From Diogma glabrata (Eukaryota > Arthropoda > Insecta > Diptera > Cylindrotomidae): a stretch of DNA of 64,000 bases. The position numbers and the translations under genes are program-made. How positions within the stretch are numbered: position 1 is the first letter of the stretch; every line of letters starts with the position of its first letter. Of this stretch, positions 35,651-46,377 are shown one piece after another. Below the pieces are notes generated by a model. It was not told the DNA's origin, made no database searches, and saw only the letters and a list, made by a program, of their open reading frames with translations. The stretch is from the NCBI GenBank assembly GCA_963693315.1, contig OY856186.1:134050428-134114427 (forward strand). The letters are read 5' to 3'.

Positions 35651-38276
35651 TGTTTTTTCTGTTTTATTTCAGTAGTTATTTCATGATAATTCACTTAATA
35701 TTTTAGGCATCTCGATATTTTGGCTCGGTAGGATCGAAATATTAAATTTAAACAAACAGAAATCTTTCCGGACAAAAGTTCTTTTTCACTTTTCTGCACT
35801 AGGATAAAAAACAAAAAAAATGGTGCATGTTAGTCAGCATTCGATTCAGAAAACTCTTACTCCAAACAAATTGTGTGATTGTTAAGATGCACAGTTGCGA
35901 TGAACGGAACAATATAAATTGTGGCGAGCGACCGAACGATCGAAATTTTGAATGCGCCTTTAATTAAATATTGCAGTTCACCATCTTGATTTCCATGTAC
36001 TTTACTTGTGGTTTTGGCATGTCACAAGCCACATGCCACAAAGTATTTTCTTTTTTGTTTTTATGATTAATTTAATTGTTTTATTTATCTATCTGCAATG
36101 AATTAAATATATTAAGTAAAATTTAAAAAAAACAACGCCATGTCCGAACAAATGTTTTATTTATTAAATGGATGGTGGTGGTCCATATATGTGGTCCATA
36201 TAATTCAGTGATTTGCCTGCTGGAAAATTTATTTCATAACTCATGAATCTACACAACTTTTTGTAAAAACGATATGTCATTTAGCGTAGAAGAAAAGAGT
36301 GAAATTCCAATAAAAAGGCAAATAAAAGCTGAATGCGTTAGAAATGCTGGAAATGGAACACTACAAATAGTTGATTATTTGAAGGAGGTTTTAACCGTTT
36401 TATCAACACATGCGCTATGGTTGCAGCACATTATAATGCAATTACCAGACTATTCCCAGATCTACGAATAGCTGCTGTAGAGTCTCTAAAATATCATTCT
36501 TTGAATCCAGAATTTGGAATTGTTGGATTATCAACGATAATGTCATTTCATCAAGGTCGTCCTGTCATTAAATTTAATTACACCACATTGACGCAACTCA
36601 ATTGGATTCAACATCACAGTATCAACTAAACTATGGGAATCAATCATCACTTATATTTGGGGACATGTGTCATAAAGTACTGGGTTTACTTCCCTAGGGG
36701 ATGTTTTCTAAAAATTCAGTTTTTATACGTTTTGATACTAGACCAGGGCCAATCCTGTTTAGTATCCTGTTGTAGTATATACGTTTTTAGGGGTTTGTAT
36801 TAGTTTTTGGCGATTTGCGGCTAAAATATGCATCCTCGTAAAAAAAGTTATGAATAAAAGTTGTAGATAATAAAAAAATCTAAAACTTTTTTACCGGACA
36901 TTATTGACCATAACCAAAAAATTATCGAGAAAAATGCAAAAAACCGTTTTTTTTGTTTTTAATTTATAACTATCGCAAAAGTTTTTATATTTTCATGAAA
37001 ATCAGCGAAAATCATCTTTTTTGTGTTTTAAATAGTCCTACATTTTTTCAAAGCGAAATATTTAATTTTCGATGTTTTATGAAGAAAATTAAAAAAAAAG
37101 ACCCAATTTTCAATCGAAAAATTTGGTTAGGAAATTTTCGATTTTTGAACTTTACTAGTGCTCATTTTTTGGTTGAAATCCCAACTTTAACATAGAATTA
37201 AAATATAATATTGTTTATGTACAAAAAGTTCGTTAAAAAAGAGAAAAACCGAAAAAACTACTTTCAAATCATGAATTTCCTTTTCTTTGTTGTAAATAAA
37301 CGTTTCCATTCATAAAAAGCGGCAATTCACATACCACACTGTGTTATACAAGTAATTAACATATACTTAACTAATCTTGGCCTTCAAAGTTCCAGAGTTT
37401 CAAAGTTATCGTCGTTTGATAGATCAATAAAATAAATAATAATTTTTCAGAGCTCCATGATATCGAAAAACTTTATATGTTGATCTTTTGGTGACTTTAT
37501 GGTTCAATGATACATACAATTTGATAAAACTCAAATTGATAATACCCTTTGGATTTTCAATTAAGATGAATAATTTTAATTTTATTGAATAAATTATAAA
37601 AATGTCAAATGCAAAGTATATTAAATATTTTTGATTCAATATATGTTATAAGGTTGTTATCTTGATAACAACATTATGGTTTCTGATCCCTACCGCTTCG
37701 TATTTGTTATCAAAATTGAGTTGCTGAGATGTAAGGGAAAGTAAAAACAAAAGTAAAGTTGAAATTTTTATTGGTTAATATTTATTGGCTCTTGTTATTA
37801 ACAATGTGCATTTTTGATTTTTTTAAGAATATACGTAAATGAGCTAAGAAAATTTAAACGATTTATTTGTACGAACATATATTTTCCATATCAGCTCTAC
37901 TGATTTTCGCTTGACTTATAGTCATTCACCTACAACATATTTCATCTAAACTAACAGTTTTAAAGGGTTCCACAGAAAGTTATTTAAAATTAGATAAAGC
38001 TTTAAAAATAAAGCTTACAAATGTATGATTGTTTTAGTCAGTTTTTATTATATTTCAAAATGTATTGATTGTTACACTCTTTTTATGACTATGTTCTGTT
38101 ACATTACAATCCGTACAGATTTAATTATCTCATAACACTTCTGCAGTTTCAATACCATAATACCTAAAACAACAATCATGGATGAAATTATATGAAAAGT
38201 ATCAAGCGTTTTTTATTAAATCAAGAGTCAAATGTCTATGATATTTTCATTCAAACCATAAATCTAAATACATATA
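35651..38276. mobile_element. block B2, left part
   Basis: Second copy of the A/B body, co-linear with B1 but with an extra segment (about 35890-36655) that contains the coding remnant at 36274-36629. It is interrupted at 38276 by a 7.2-kb composite insertion and resumes at 45432. Confidence 0.6.
36274..36629 (+). pseudogene. unidentified ORF of the A/B element
   Basis: Two overlapping plus frames (36274-36471 and the frame through 36417-36629) form one broken reading frame of roughly 115 residues. The first starts MSFSVEEKSEIPIKRQIKAE. After a frame change near 36380 the second continues GGFNRFINTCAMVAAHYNAI and includes LNPEFGIVGLSTIMSFHQGR. I do not recognise a domain. It lies about 0.4 kb downstream of the element's promoter inside the terminal repeats, so it is probably an element-encoded protein. 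The composition is less AT-biased at codon level than neighbouring random frames, which supports former coding. Confidence 0.4.
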
Positions 38277-38399
38277 CAGGTATTCCCCGACTTACGACCG
38301 AGATAGGTTCCTGGTCATCGATCGTAAGTTGATTAAGTCGTAAGTCGAATTTCTTAAAAAAAACTACATGTAAGGAAAAAATTACTTACTGTACTACTA

Positions 38400-38690
38400 A
38401 CTCCTACGTACTACTTACTCTGAAATGCCCCACTTGTAGAAAGAATCAGCAACGAATATGATTCGTTCTTATTCGGTCTAGTGTAGTCCAGGTATGACGT
38501 GGCAGATCGAAACCAGGTTGGGAAAAAGTCGGGCTAGTAATAGAAAGGCTATATGTGTTGTAATGACTCCAGGAGGTGTCCCAGGCATCCAAGATATTAA
38601 AGTTAGTTGCCAGCAGGTTGCTGGCAGTTTTATGTGGAGGCTTTCTTGACTTCAATCGACAACAAGTAATATTCGTACAAGGGGATATTT
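38400..38690 (-). pseudogene. J1 retrotransposon copy 3, C-terminal tail
   Basis: The minus frame 38446-38655 reads KSRKPPHKTASNLL and ends RHTWTTLDRIRTNH, homologous to the tail of the J1 copy at 13613-13830 (RCPIWTK...RRRWITINRIRCNH). It is separated from the rest of its element by the J2 insertion at about 38690-41690. Confidence 0.65.
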
Positions 38691-41690
38691 TTTTTTTATT
38701 CTAAGTTAGGCATGTTTAGTGTTAATTATAATAAATCATTAGTTAACGTCTCTGAATATCTGAAGATACCATGCCAACTAGGGATTGGGATTAAGTTTGA
38801 ATAAATTAAGTTTCTCTAAGAAATTTATGGACGCTAACTTTAAAATTTTGAGGATTAAAGCTATCAAAAGCTAAAAATAATGTTGAAAGGCAACAGTCCA
38901 TAATGTCCATAATGTATTTGTAGAAAATTGTCAGATTTTCAACATTTTGACTGTGCTGCAAAGAATCAAGCACAGTAAGAGTTGAGTTGCCAATCAGTTT
39001 AATAGCTCTACGCTGAACAGAATCAAGGCACTTCAAATTACTATAATAAGTTCCACCCCATATGTGAGAACAGTACTCCATGCAGGGACGTATAAATGAT
39101 TTGTAAATTAATAGTAGCTGTTCGCTATTTAAAAACTTATGACAACGTCCCAAAAAACCCAATTTTTGAACAGCGTTCTTAGCTATGTTAAAACCATGAG
39201 AATTCCATTTCAAATTATTTTCAACTTCTACTCCTAAAAGTCTAACAGATTCTTTCTCTACAAGATCTTTAGAGTCGATCTTTAATGGAAATGAATTAGG
39301 TGTGGATAATCTAGAAAAATGACAAGCCTGTGTTTTGCTCGTATTGAATTCAACACTATTAGCGAGCCCCCAATCCAAAATAGTTTTAAGGTCATGGTTC
39401 AATGAACCTATCAAATTTGATCTACCGTTATTAAGCGCTAATGGTGAATATAATTTAGGGTTTTCCAGAGACGCATGAAGCGTGCAATCATTAGCAAAAC
39501 AATGGATAGGACTAATTGTTGAATCCAACAAATCGTTAATATAAATAAGAAAGAGAGTTGGTGACAAAGCAGAACCCTGAGAAACTCCTGCATTAGTTGA
39601 AAAGACATCCGATAAAACACCATCAACATTGACCCGAAATTTCCGCTCAGAAATAAAGCTTTGTATCCAAGATATAAGTTGCTCATTCAAACCATAACAT
39701 CTTAATTGGCAAATAAGATTGTTGTGCCAAACTTTATCGAACGATTTTGAAATATCAAGAGCCACACCGAAAGTCTCTCCATGATTTTCAAGCGACTTGT
39801 TCCACACACGAGTGACAAAGGAAAGTAAATCTCCCGTCGCTCTTCCTTTTCGAAACCCGTGTTGTCTTTCATTAAGTAGTTTGGAAGACTCTAAGTAGCT
39901 CATTATATTAAAATTAATGTATTTCTCAAAAATTTTAGAAACAACGGATAAAATTGAAATGGGTCTGTAGTTTGTTGTATCAGTCTTACTACCCTTTTCT
40001 TGAACGGGTTATACGCTTGCTATTTTCCAAATTTCGGGAAAAAACTCCTTTCTTATATGAAAAATAAAAGATTTTAGTGAGGATTGGTGCTAACTCCCTA
40101 GCATAAGTTTCCAAAATAATTGAAGGAATACGATCTGGCCCAGATGCTTTGTTAATATTAATTTGTAAAATTATTTTCCGAATATGTTTTTACGAAAAAT
40201 TATGCGCATCATATTGTGCGAAACTCTAGGAATTGGCCTAGGTAAGAAGTTAGGTTCTTTTAGTGTAGAGTTTTTACAGAAATAATTTCCCAGAAGGTTA
40301 GCTTTTTCTTTTGGGTCAATGACCGGCATATCTCTATCAATTAGGGGAGAGAGAGAAGACTAACAAAAGTTACCTTGAACAGCCTTAACCGCTTTATAGA
40401 AATTCCGTGAACCGGTAGGGTGTTCATCAAATTTAGATGCTTTTTTCTATTAACCTTCACGGGAACAGTATCTACCCGGGTAGATATCACGGTTTTTGTA
40501 ATTCAATAACTTTGAGTTTTTAACCAATCATCATGCCTCTTCAGCTATGTGACTAATTTTTAAATTGATTTCGCAAAATCTGAGAAAAAAATATCTTGGA
40601 CTTCCTTTGAACACTTATTTTGGATTTTTATGGGTTTTTTTACGCAAGAAAACAATATCTACCCGGGTAGATATTTTTTCCTTGGGTTTTATATGAAAAT
40701 TTTTACTGGTCAATGTGAAAAACAAGTAACTTTATTTTTAAATATATGCTTTTAAATTGTATACCTACACAAAAGTAAAATAAATACACAGTTACGTTGG
40801 TTGATATTTTGATCTATGTAATATCTACCGGGGTAGATATTGTTCATATCAGTCGCTAAAAATATCCGTTCACGCGAAGGCTAAAGAGATTCTTTTCTGC
40901 ATCTATTAGTTTTCTACATATATTTCTCTCAATTCGGTACTGTCTAAGGTTTTCATCAGTTATGTTTTGATTAAACTTTTGAAATGCCCTTTTCTTCATT
41001 TTAATTGCCTTTTTGCATTTTTTGGAAAACCAAAGATTATCCTTAGGAACGGTTAATCTATTGGGAATGAAATGCCGCATACCCTCAATAATAGCCTCTG
41101 AAAAATTTAACGCAGCCATGTTAGGGTCTTGACCAGTAAGACAATTACGTTTCCGGGAAAATTATTTAAAAAAATCTCTAAGATCCTCCCAATTCGCAGC
41201 TTTATAGTCCCAAACAAGACGAGGATTGGCTTTAAATTGTTTTGGAATTTATAAATTTAACTGAGTAGAGATCAAATTATGATCTGAACCACCAAAAGGT
41301 TTTGATACTTTAAATTGTACCAGGTAAGTTGATTTGTTAAAAACAAATCAAGTAAATTACTATTTTGTCCAGCAATGTCAGGCACTCTGGTAGGCTGATC
41401 TATAATCTGTGTGTAATTATGGTAAAGAGCAAATAGCTCAGCCTGTTTACCTATCTCATCAGTAGTGGACTGTGTATGAGCCAATGTTTATTGTGGATAT
41501 TAAAGTCACCAAGAACTATAAACATGGCATTAGGATAGGATACTCAAATAACCTATCTATTTTTTCAGATAGGTTCTGAAATAAGTTGATGTTCACAGGC
41601 GTGTTAGGCGAATGATAAAGCCCAAAATCAAACAACATTTGATTAGAACAACAAATCTTAAGTGAAACCATATGGTTAACCATTGGTTAT
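38690..41690 (-). pseudogene. jockey-type non-LTR retrotransposon (family J2), truncated
   Basis: Minus-strand parts in order. The end of an APE-type endonuclease is at 41272-41484 (IIDQPTRVPD, LLDLFLTNQ). The linker is at 40856-41119. The reverse transcriptase is at 38806-39903 (365 residues), with motif A GVALDISKSFDKVWH, motif B GVSQGSALSPTLFLIYIND, and LGVEVENNLKWNSH and YKSFIRPCMEYC downstream. Motif C reads CFAND (residues 135-139), where active enzymes have F/YADD, so the first catalytic aspartate is changed to asparagine. Frames are broken, and a 427-bp insert separates the linker from the RT. It was inserted into J1 copy 3. Confidence 0.82.
40454..40880. mobile_element. piggyBac-like MITE in the J2 retrotransposon
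   Basis: The left end ccttcacgggaac and the right end cgttcacgcgaagg are imperfect inverted repeats. The left flank is TTAA (40450-40453) and the right flank is CTAA (40881-40884), which fits a TTAA target with one change. The palindrome tatctacccgggtagata occurs at both a subterminal and an internal site, with a one-base variant near the right end. The J2 frame resumes on both sides. Confidence 0.6.
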
Positions 41691-43489
41691 CTTTTTATGT
41701 TCACGCATCAGCGCATGCAAGCGTCAGAGTGCAGGTGGGGCGATATTGCTTAACACAGGGAGCCAAGGTAAAGGAGTGGACCTGATAGTACTACTATCAT
41801 AGTAAGCATCGTGGCAAGCAGCTGGCAGTCAACTTCTTGTGTATGTGTGCTATTCAACCAGACTAGAGCGTCGTACTCAGCCACTGAGTAAACCAGACTT
41901 AGAGCAGTTGTGTGTGGAGGGTAGCTGGAGTAGCACTCCATGTTGAACCTGCCAGTTTGTGCAATATATTGTTTCTCGTTTTAAGTTTTTTTGACGTGTT
42001 ATTCTCTATATGTGGAGTTTAAAAAAAAGAGTTCTATCGAAAGTAATACCCAGATACTTTGGCTGTTGATTGTATTTAATGACAGTGCCGTTAAATAACA
42101 CTGATCGTTGGTGTTTTGCCAGTTTGTTATTTAAGTGGAAACAAGAACTCTCGGTTTTCCTTAGATTAGGAAATGAGCTCCACGTTCGAAAATAGTCAAT
42201 TATTATCGCCAGCTCAGTTGAGAGCAAATCTTCAAAGGCACCCATGTCATTCATTTTCGTCAGGTCAGTTGAGAGCAAATCTTCCAAGACACCCATGTCT
42301 TTGTTTTGGGTGGCCAGGGTCCAATCATCAGCGTAACCAAATTTCTTTGATGTTGTCTCAGCAGGAATGTTATGAATTTACAAATTAAAAAGTAAAGGCG
42401 CCAAGATAGAACCCTTTGGCAACCATTGTTAAGCATTTTGGACAGGAATTATTTAGATGAAATTTAAATACACGATTACTCAGCACGTTGTAAATTAAAC
42501 GTGATATGGTGCTTCAAGGTATTGCATTGAACAGCTTATATAATCCCAATTCGCCAGACCGTGTAATATGCTGCAGTGAGATCGATGAGTACTGTGCCTG
42601 TTTTTGATTGTTTTTGATACCCAGCTTCGATCTAGGATGTTAAAGCGAGCAGTTTGTCAGTGCAACTGCGATTGGGACGGAAACCAGCTTGTTCGAATGG
42701 GATCTGGTCATTCAAGATGGGTGCGATACGGTGTATATGAGTCGTTTTAGCAATTTATAGCAAGTGCTCAAAAGGGCAATTGGGCGATAGCCACCTGGTT
42801 CATTGGATGGTTACCTGGCTTAAGTTTGCTATCACTTTCGTAGTCTTAAAATATTTTGGAAGATTGACGGTTTCTAGGATATTCGAGAAAAATTTAGCTA
42901 GCCATTTTTTACATTTTTACCAGCATTTCTAAAAATTGCATCTCAGTTGAGATGATGGCTCCAACGATCCTATCCTAATTTTTAGGAATGGGTTGGATCC
43001 AGCGAATCACTGCATCCAACTCCGACCTATGTTTAGCCCAGTCAGTTATGTTAAAATTCCATCTAGGTTGAGGAGTAGAGATAACGAGTGGGATTTAGAT
43101 ACCTACCTCAAGAATTACTGGATGATGTTGAGAGCGTGGAAAACCTTGTAAAACAGATCTAGATATTGGAATAAGGCTACGTTGTTCGTTTTTTGTGAAA
43201 CAAAGGTCTGGATTGGAGTCACTTCGCCATCTAGCAGATCTAAAGGTTTTCATGTCTTTCTCATTATATACCAGGAACATGTTGTTACCATCCGCCCAGT
43301 CAGTCAGTTGTATGCCATTGGGATTGTTATTTGAGTAGGAACACTGGGTGTGATGGCAATTGAAGTCACCAGCATATATTGCTGGGTGGTGAAATAATGG
43401 TAGAGTAGCAGCTAGCCATCCTGTATTTGGAGGCTTGTATACGTTTACAATCCACGTGCCCGATATATCAACAACAATAAAATGTACTA
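41690..43489 (-). pseudogene. J1 retrotransposon copy 3, RT and endonuclease C-part
   Basis: The minus strand carries the endonuclease C-terminal part (43095-43547, of which the last bases are mariner; IVNVYKPPNTGW, YAGDFNCHHTQC, SNPDLCFT, SQHHPVI), then decayed RT sequence (about 42380-43080), the thumb (42006-42296, YLGITFDRTLF), and the start of the tail (41750-41941 and on to 41695, LSNIAPPAL). Many frame breaks. The mariner at 43490-44775 splits the endonuclease, and the J2 retrotransposon splits the tail. Confidence 0.78.
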
Positions 43490-44775
43490 GGTCATTCAAT
43501 AAGTCCGTAGGATGACACACAGATGGCGTTACTAGAATTTTTTCCATATGATTTTTATTTAGTATTAACCTTCAAACGATACGTGTATAAATTTGACAGC
43601 AATCTGACTATTTATTCGTGAGTTATAGCATTTTGTGTGAAGCAACTTTTGTTTTTGAAAAAAAATGGAAAAAAGTGAATTTCGAATTTTAATAAAGCAT
43701 TGCTTTTTGATTAAAAAAAATATAGTGGAAACCAAACAATGGCTTGATAAACATTATCCAAACTCTGCTCCATCGAGACAAATGGTAGAGAAGTGGATGG
43801 CTGAATTTAAATGTGGTCGTACCAGCACAAAAGATGCAGAGCGCAGTGGACGCCCAAATGAGGCTGTTATTCCAGAAAACATAAAAAAAATCCACAAATT
43901 GGTTATGAACGATCGCAAATTGAAGGTGCACGAAATAGCTGACATTGTAAAGGTAGCAGATGGTAGTGTTTTTACCATTTTACATGAACATTTGGGTATG
44001 CGAAAGCTCTGTGCGAATTGGGTGCCGCGTGAGCTCACAGTCGACCAAAAACAACAACGAATCGATGCTTCGGAGGAGTCTTTGGCACTGTTAAACCGCA
44101 ATAAAAGGGAATTCTATCGTAGATATGTGACAATGGATGAGACATGGCATCACAACTACACACCAGAATCCAAAAGACAGTCAGCTGAGTGGACAGCAGT
44201 CGACGAACCGAATCCAAAGCGAGCAAAGACGCAACAGTCGGCCGGTAAGGTGATGGCGTCTGTATTTTGGGATACGAACGGAATAATATTCATCGACTAT
44301 CTCCAAAAAGGAACCACCATCAACAGCGAGTATTACTGTGAACTTTTGGATCGATTGAAGGCTGAAATCGCAAAGAAACGGCTACATTTGCAAAAGAAAA
44401 AAGTGTTGTTTCACCAAGATAATGCACCGTGTCACAGATCGATGAAAACGATGGCAAAATTGAATGAATTGGGCTTTGAATTGCTTACCCACCCACCATA
44501 TTCTCCAGATTTAGCCCCCAGCGACTTTTTCCTGTTTTCAGATCTCAAGAGAATGCTTGCTGGAAAGAAATTTAAGTCCAATGATGAAGTAATCGCTGAA
44601 ACTGAGGCCTATTTTGACGAGAAAGAGAAATCGTACTATAAAAGTGGTATAGAAAAGTTGGAAAATCGCTATACTCGTTGTATCGCCCTCGAAGGCAACT
44701 ATGTTGAATAAAAAAATCGAGTTTTGTCAAAATGTTGTTTTTTTCTTACTTATCCTACGGACTTATTGAACGACC
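43490..44775 (+). mobile_element. mariner element, apparently complete (1286 bp)
   Basis: The terminal repeats start ggtcattcaataagtccgta on the left and end tacggacttattgaacgacc on the right (one mismatch in the first ten bases). The left flank is TA (43488-43489) and the right flank is TG, a mutated TA. It encodes one uninterrupted transposase. The insertion splits an endonuclease frame of the J1 retrotransposon that reads on at both sides. Confidence 0.92.
43665..44711 (+). CDS. mariner transposase, mellifera-type, intact
   Basis: A 348-residue protein, the usual mariner length. It catalyses cut-and-paste transposition into TA sites. The N-terminal half holds two helix-turn-helix regions that bind the terminal repeats (about 1-55 and 70-112) with an ERSGRP linker at 59-64. 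The WVPRELT motif is at 119-125. The catalytic D,D34D triad is Asp158 (VTMDET), Asp252 (HQDNAPCH) and Asp287 (SPDLAPSD), with 34 residues between the last two. The C-terminus EGNYVE matches the mellifera subfamily. No stop, frameshift or loss of catalytic residues is seen. The start is the first ATG, 175 bp inside the element. WVPHEL is the common form, so the R at 122 is a mild variant. Confidence 0.95.
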   Translation: MEKSEFRILIKHCFLIKKNIVETKQWLDKHYPNSAPSRQMVEKWMAEFKCGRTSTKDAERSGRPNEAVIPENIKKIHKLVMNDRKLKVHEIADIVKVADGSVFTILHEHLGMRKLCANWVPRELTVDQKQQRIDASEESLALLNRNKREFYRRYVTMDETWHHNYTPESKRQSAEWTAVDEPNPKRAKTQQSAGKVMASVFWDTNGIIFIDYLQKGTTINSEYYCELLDRLKAEIAKKRLHLQKKKVLFHQDNAPCHRSMKTMAKLNELGFELLTHPPYSPDLAPSDFFLFSDLKRMLAGKKFKSNDEVIAETEAYFDEKEKSYYKSGIEKLENRYTRCIALEGNYVE

Positions 44776-45110
44776 TGTTATATCGTTGTCTGTCTGTGTA
44801 AGTACATGGGTGCAGTTCATGATTTCTGACTTAATATACGTGACAGATCCATATGCTTGATGGTAAATAGCACTAATTATTTTATAACCAACAATGTTTT
44901 CTCTAGAGGTAAGTTGCGCTTCATCTGCTGCATGCGTTTCTTGCAGAATTACAAAGTCGATATCAAAATCTTTTAATACTCTTTGTAAATGTTCAGTTTT
45001 TGACTTGCTTATGGCTTTAATACGGACTGAGTGTCCAATATTTTTTGTCTTATGGTGCTGAAAAGTACCGTTGTTATTGTGATTTTGATCTTGGTTCATG
45101 TTCATTTGTT
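44776..45110 (-). pseudogene. J1 retrotransposon copy 3, endonuclease N-part
   Basis: The minus frame 44755-45105 contains FDIDFVILQETHAADEAQL, the start of the APE-type endonuclease with the catalytic-region glutamate in LQETH, and then YGSVTYIKS. It runs into the right end of the mariner after DNDI. On the far side of the mariner the endonuclease resumes at VHFIVVDISG. This is the 5' end of J1 copy 3. Confidence 0.75.
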
Positions 45111-45431
45111 TTTATCACAGCCAAGAGTTCGAAATGAAATATTTGGCTACCAAATTTGAATAGACTTTTAGCGTAATCCAGGGTGATTCGCGCAAAAGTA
45201 CCACACAGACGGAGCAAGAAGTACAGCGCACACAACACAATTATTTATTGACTGTGTGTTGCAAATTTGCACCGTAAATATTTGCGCCGTACAGTAAATT
45301 CCACGCACACGGAAATTTTTATTGATCAGTACCCAACTTTTGGCATTTACTATGAAAAAAATTGTAAAAAAAAAATTGGTCGTAAGTGCGAATTGTCGTA
45401 AGTCGAATGGTCGTAAGTCGGGGACTACCTG

Positions 45432-45770
45432 TATTTACAAATTACAAATACATATCCTTTATTTGTAAATTTAAAAAATTTCATTCATTATTTTTTCTTT
45501 TACCTTAAACAACTAACAACAACAAACTACATTAAATGCATAAATGTTTCCATTCACATTTCATATAAGTATTATACAAGTACAGTACATACAGTATTAT
45601 ACATACAAGTATTTAATATAATTTTTCTATTTATTACTATCACACTCATATCCCAAATGTGATGCGATGCGATAGATAAAACAAAAATAAGTAAGTACTC
45701 ACAAGTCATCATAGAGTCCTTTTTTTGTATTGGAAAAATATAATAAATAATTCTTTATAGTCCGTCGCTG
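45432..45770. mobile_element. block B2, right part
   Basis: This continues B2 after the 38277-45431 insertion, with tatcctttatttgtaaattt, aagtatttaatataattttt and cctttttttgtattg in the same order as B1. It stops near 45770 without the terminal repeat, so the right end of this copy is lost. Confidence 0.6.
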
Positions 45771-46345
45771 AATTTTTTTTTCTGTTTGTTCAATTTATCC
45801 CGTTACGGTCTGTTTTGTTTAAAATTGAAAATTTTAACCAATTTTGGAAATTTTAATCTGGAAAACTATTATCTTGGGAACGGTGTAACTTACAAACCTG
45901 GGGTAAATTTTAATGGAAAGATTTTGCCAAAACTAGACTCCATCTCTAAAATCAATACATAGTAATGGTTCTACGATTTTTAAATGACGATTGAATCTCA
46001 AGGTTATGAATCTTAATGTATAGTAATAGACGAAGTTATTTTCACTGGTCTTTCTCAATAACTATCGCTATTGCACAATAATTTATACAAATCCAAATAA
46101 ATTTTTATTGTGCGTCTCTGAGTTTTTTTTATGTTTATTCAATTTATCCCGTTACGGTCTATTTTGGGTTAATCTCAAATTTTGGTAAATTTGGACATTT
46201 TTTATCTGGAAAACTATTATCTCTGGTATGACTAAACTTACAAACCTGGGGTAAATTTTAAGATTTTCTCAAACCTAGGCTCCATGCCTAAAATCAATAT
46301 ATAGTAACGTTTCTACGATTTTAGATAATAAATTAGGGGTTTAGA
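45765..46345. repeat. two tandem copies of a 330-bp unit
   Basis: Both units contain caatttatcccgttacggtc, ctggaaaactattatc, acttacaaacctggggtaaa and ctaaaatcaatatatagtaa-like words. The units start near 45765 and 46100. Confidence 0.75.
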
Positions 46346-46377
46346 TAATAAATTTCATTTGATTTTTATTTCCGTTT

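Larger units (their letters stand above)
38277..45431. mobile_element. TA-flanked element carrying nested retrotransposons
   Basis: The ends caggtattccccgacttacg and cgtaagtcggggactacctg are inverted and flanked by TA (38275-38276, 45432-45433). Subterminal cgtaagtcg words repeat near both ends. The interior consists almost wholly of inserted retrotransposons, so the original element was probably a short MITE. Removing 38277-45431 restores co-linearity between B2 and B1, which confirms the borders. Confidence 0.75.

Noticed and set aside
43689..44226. Minus-strand frames of 63-115 codons
   Set aside because: Antisense shadows of the intact mariner transposase.
26694..45770. Integrated densovirus as the source of the A/B element
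   Set aside because: Repeat size and promoter position are suggestive, but no NS1 helicase, capsid or other parvoviral gene is readable, so a DNA transposon is preferred.
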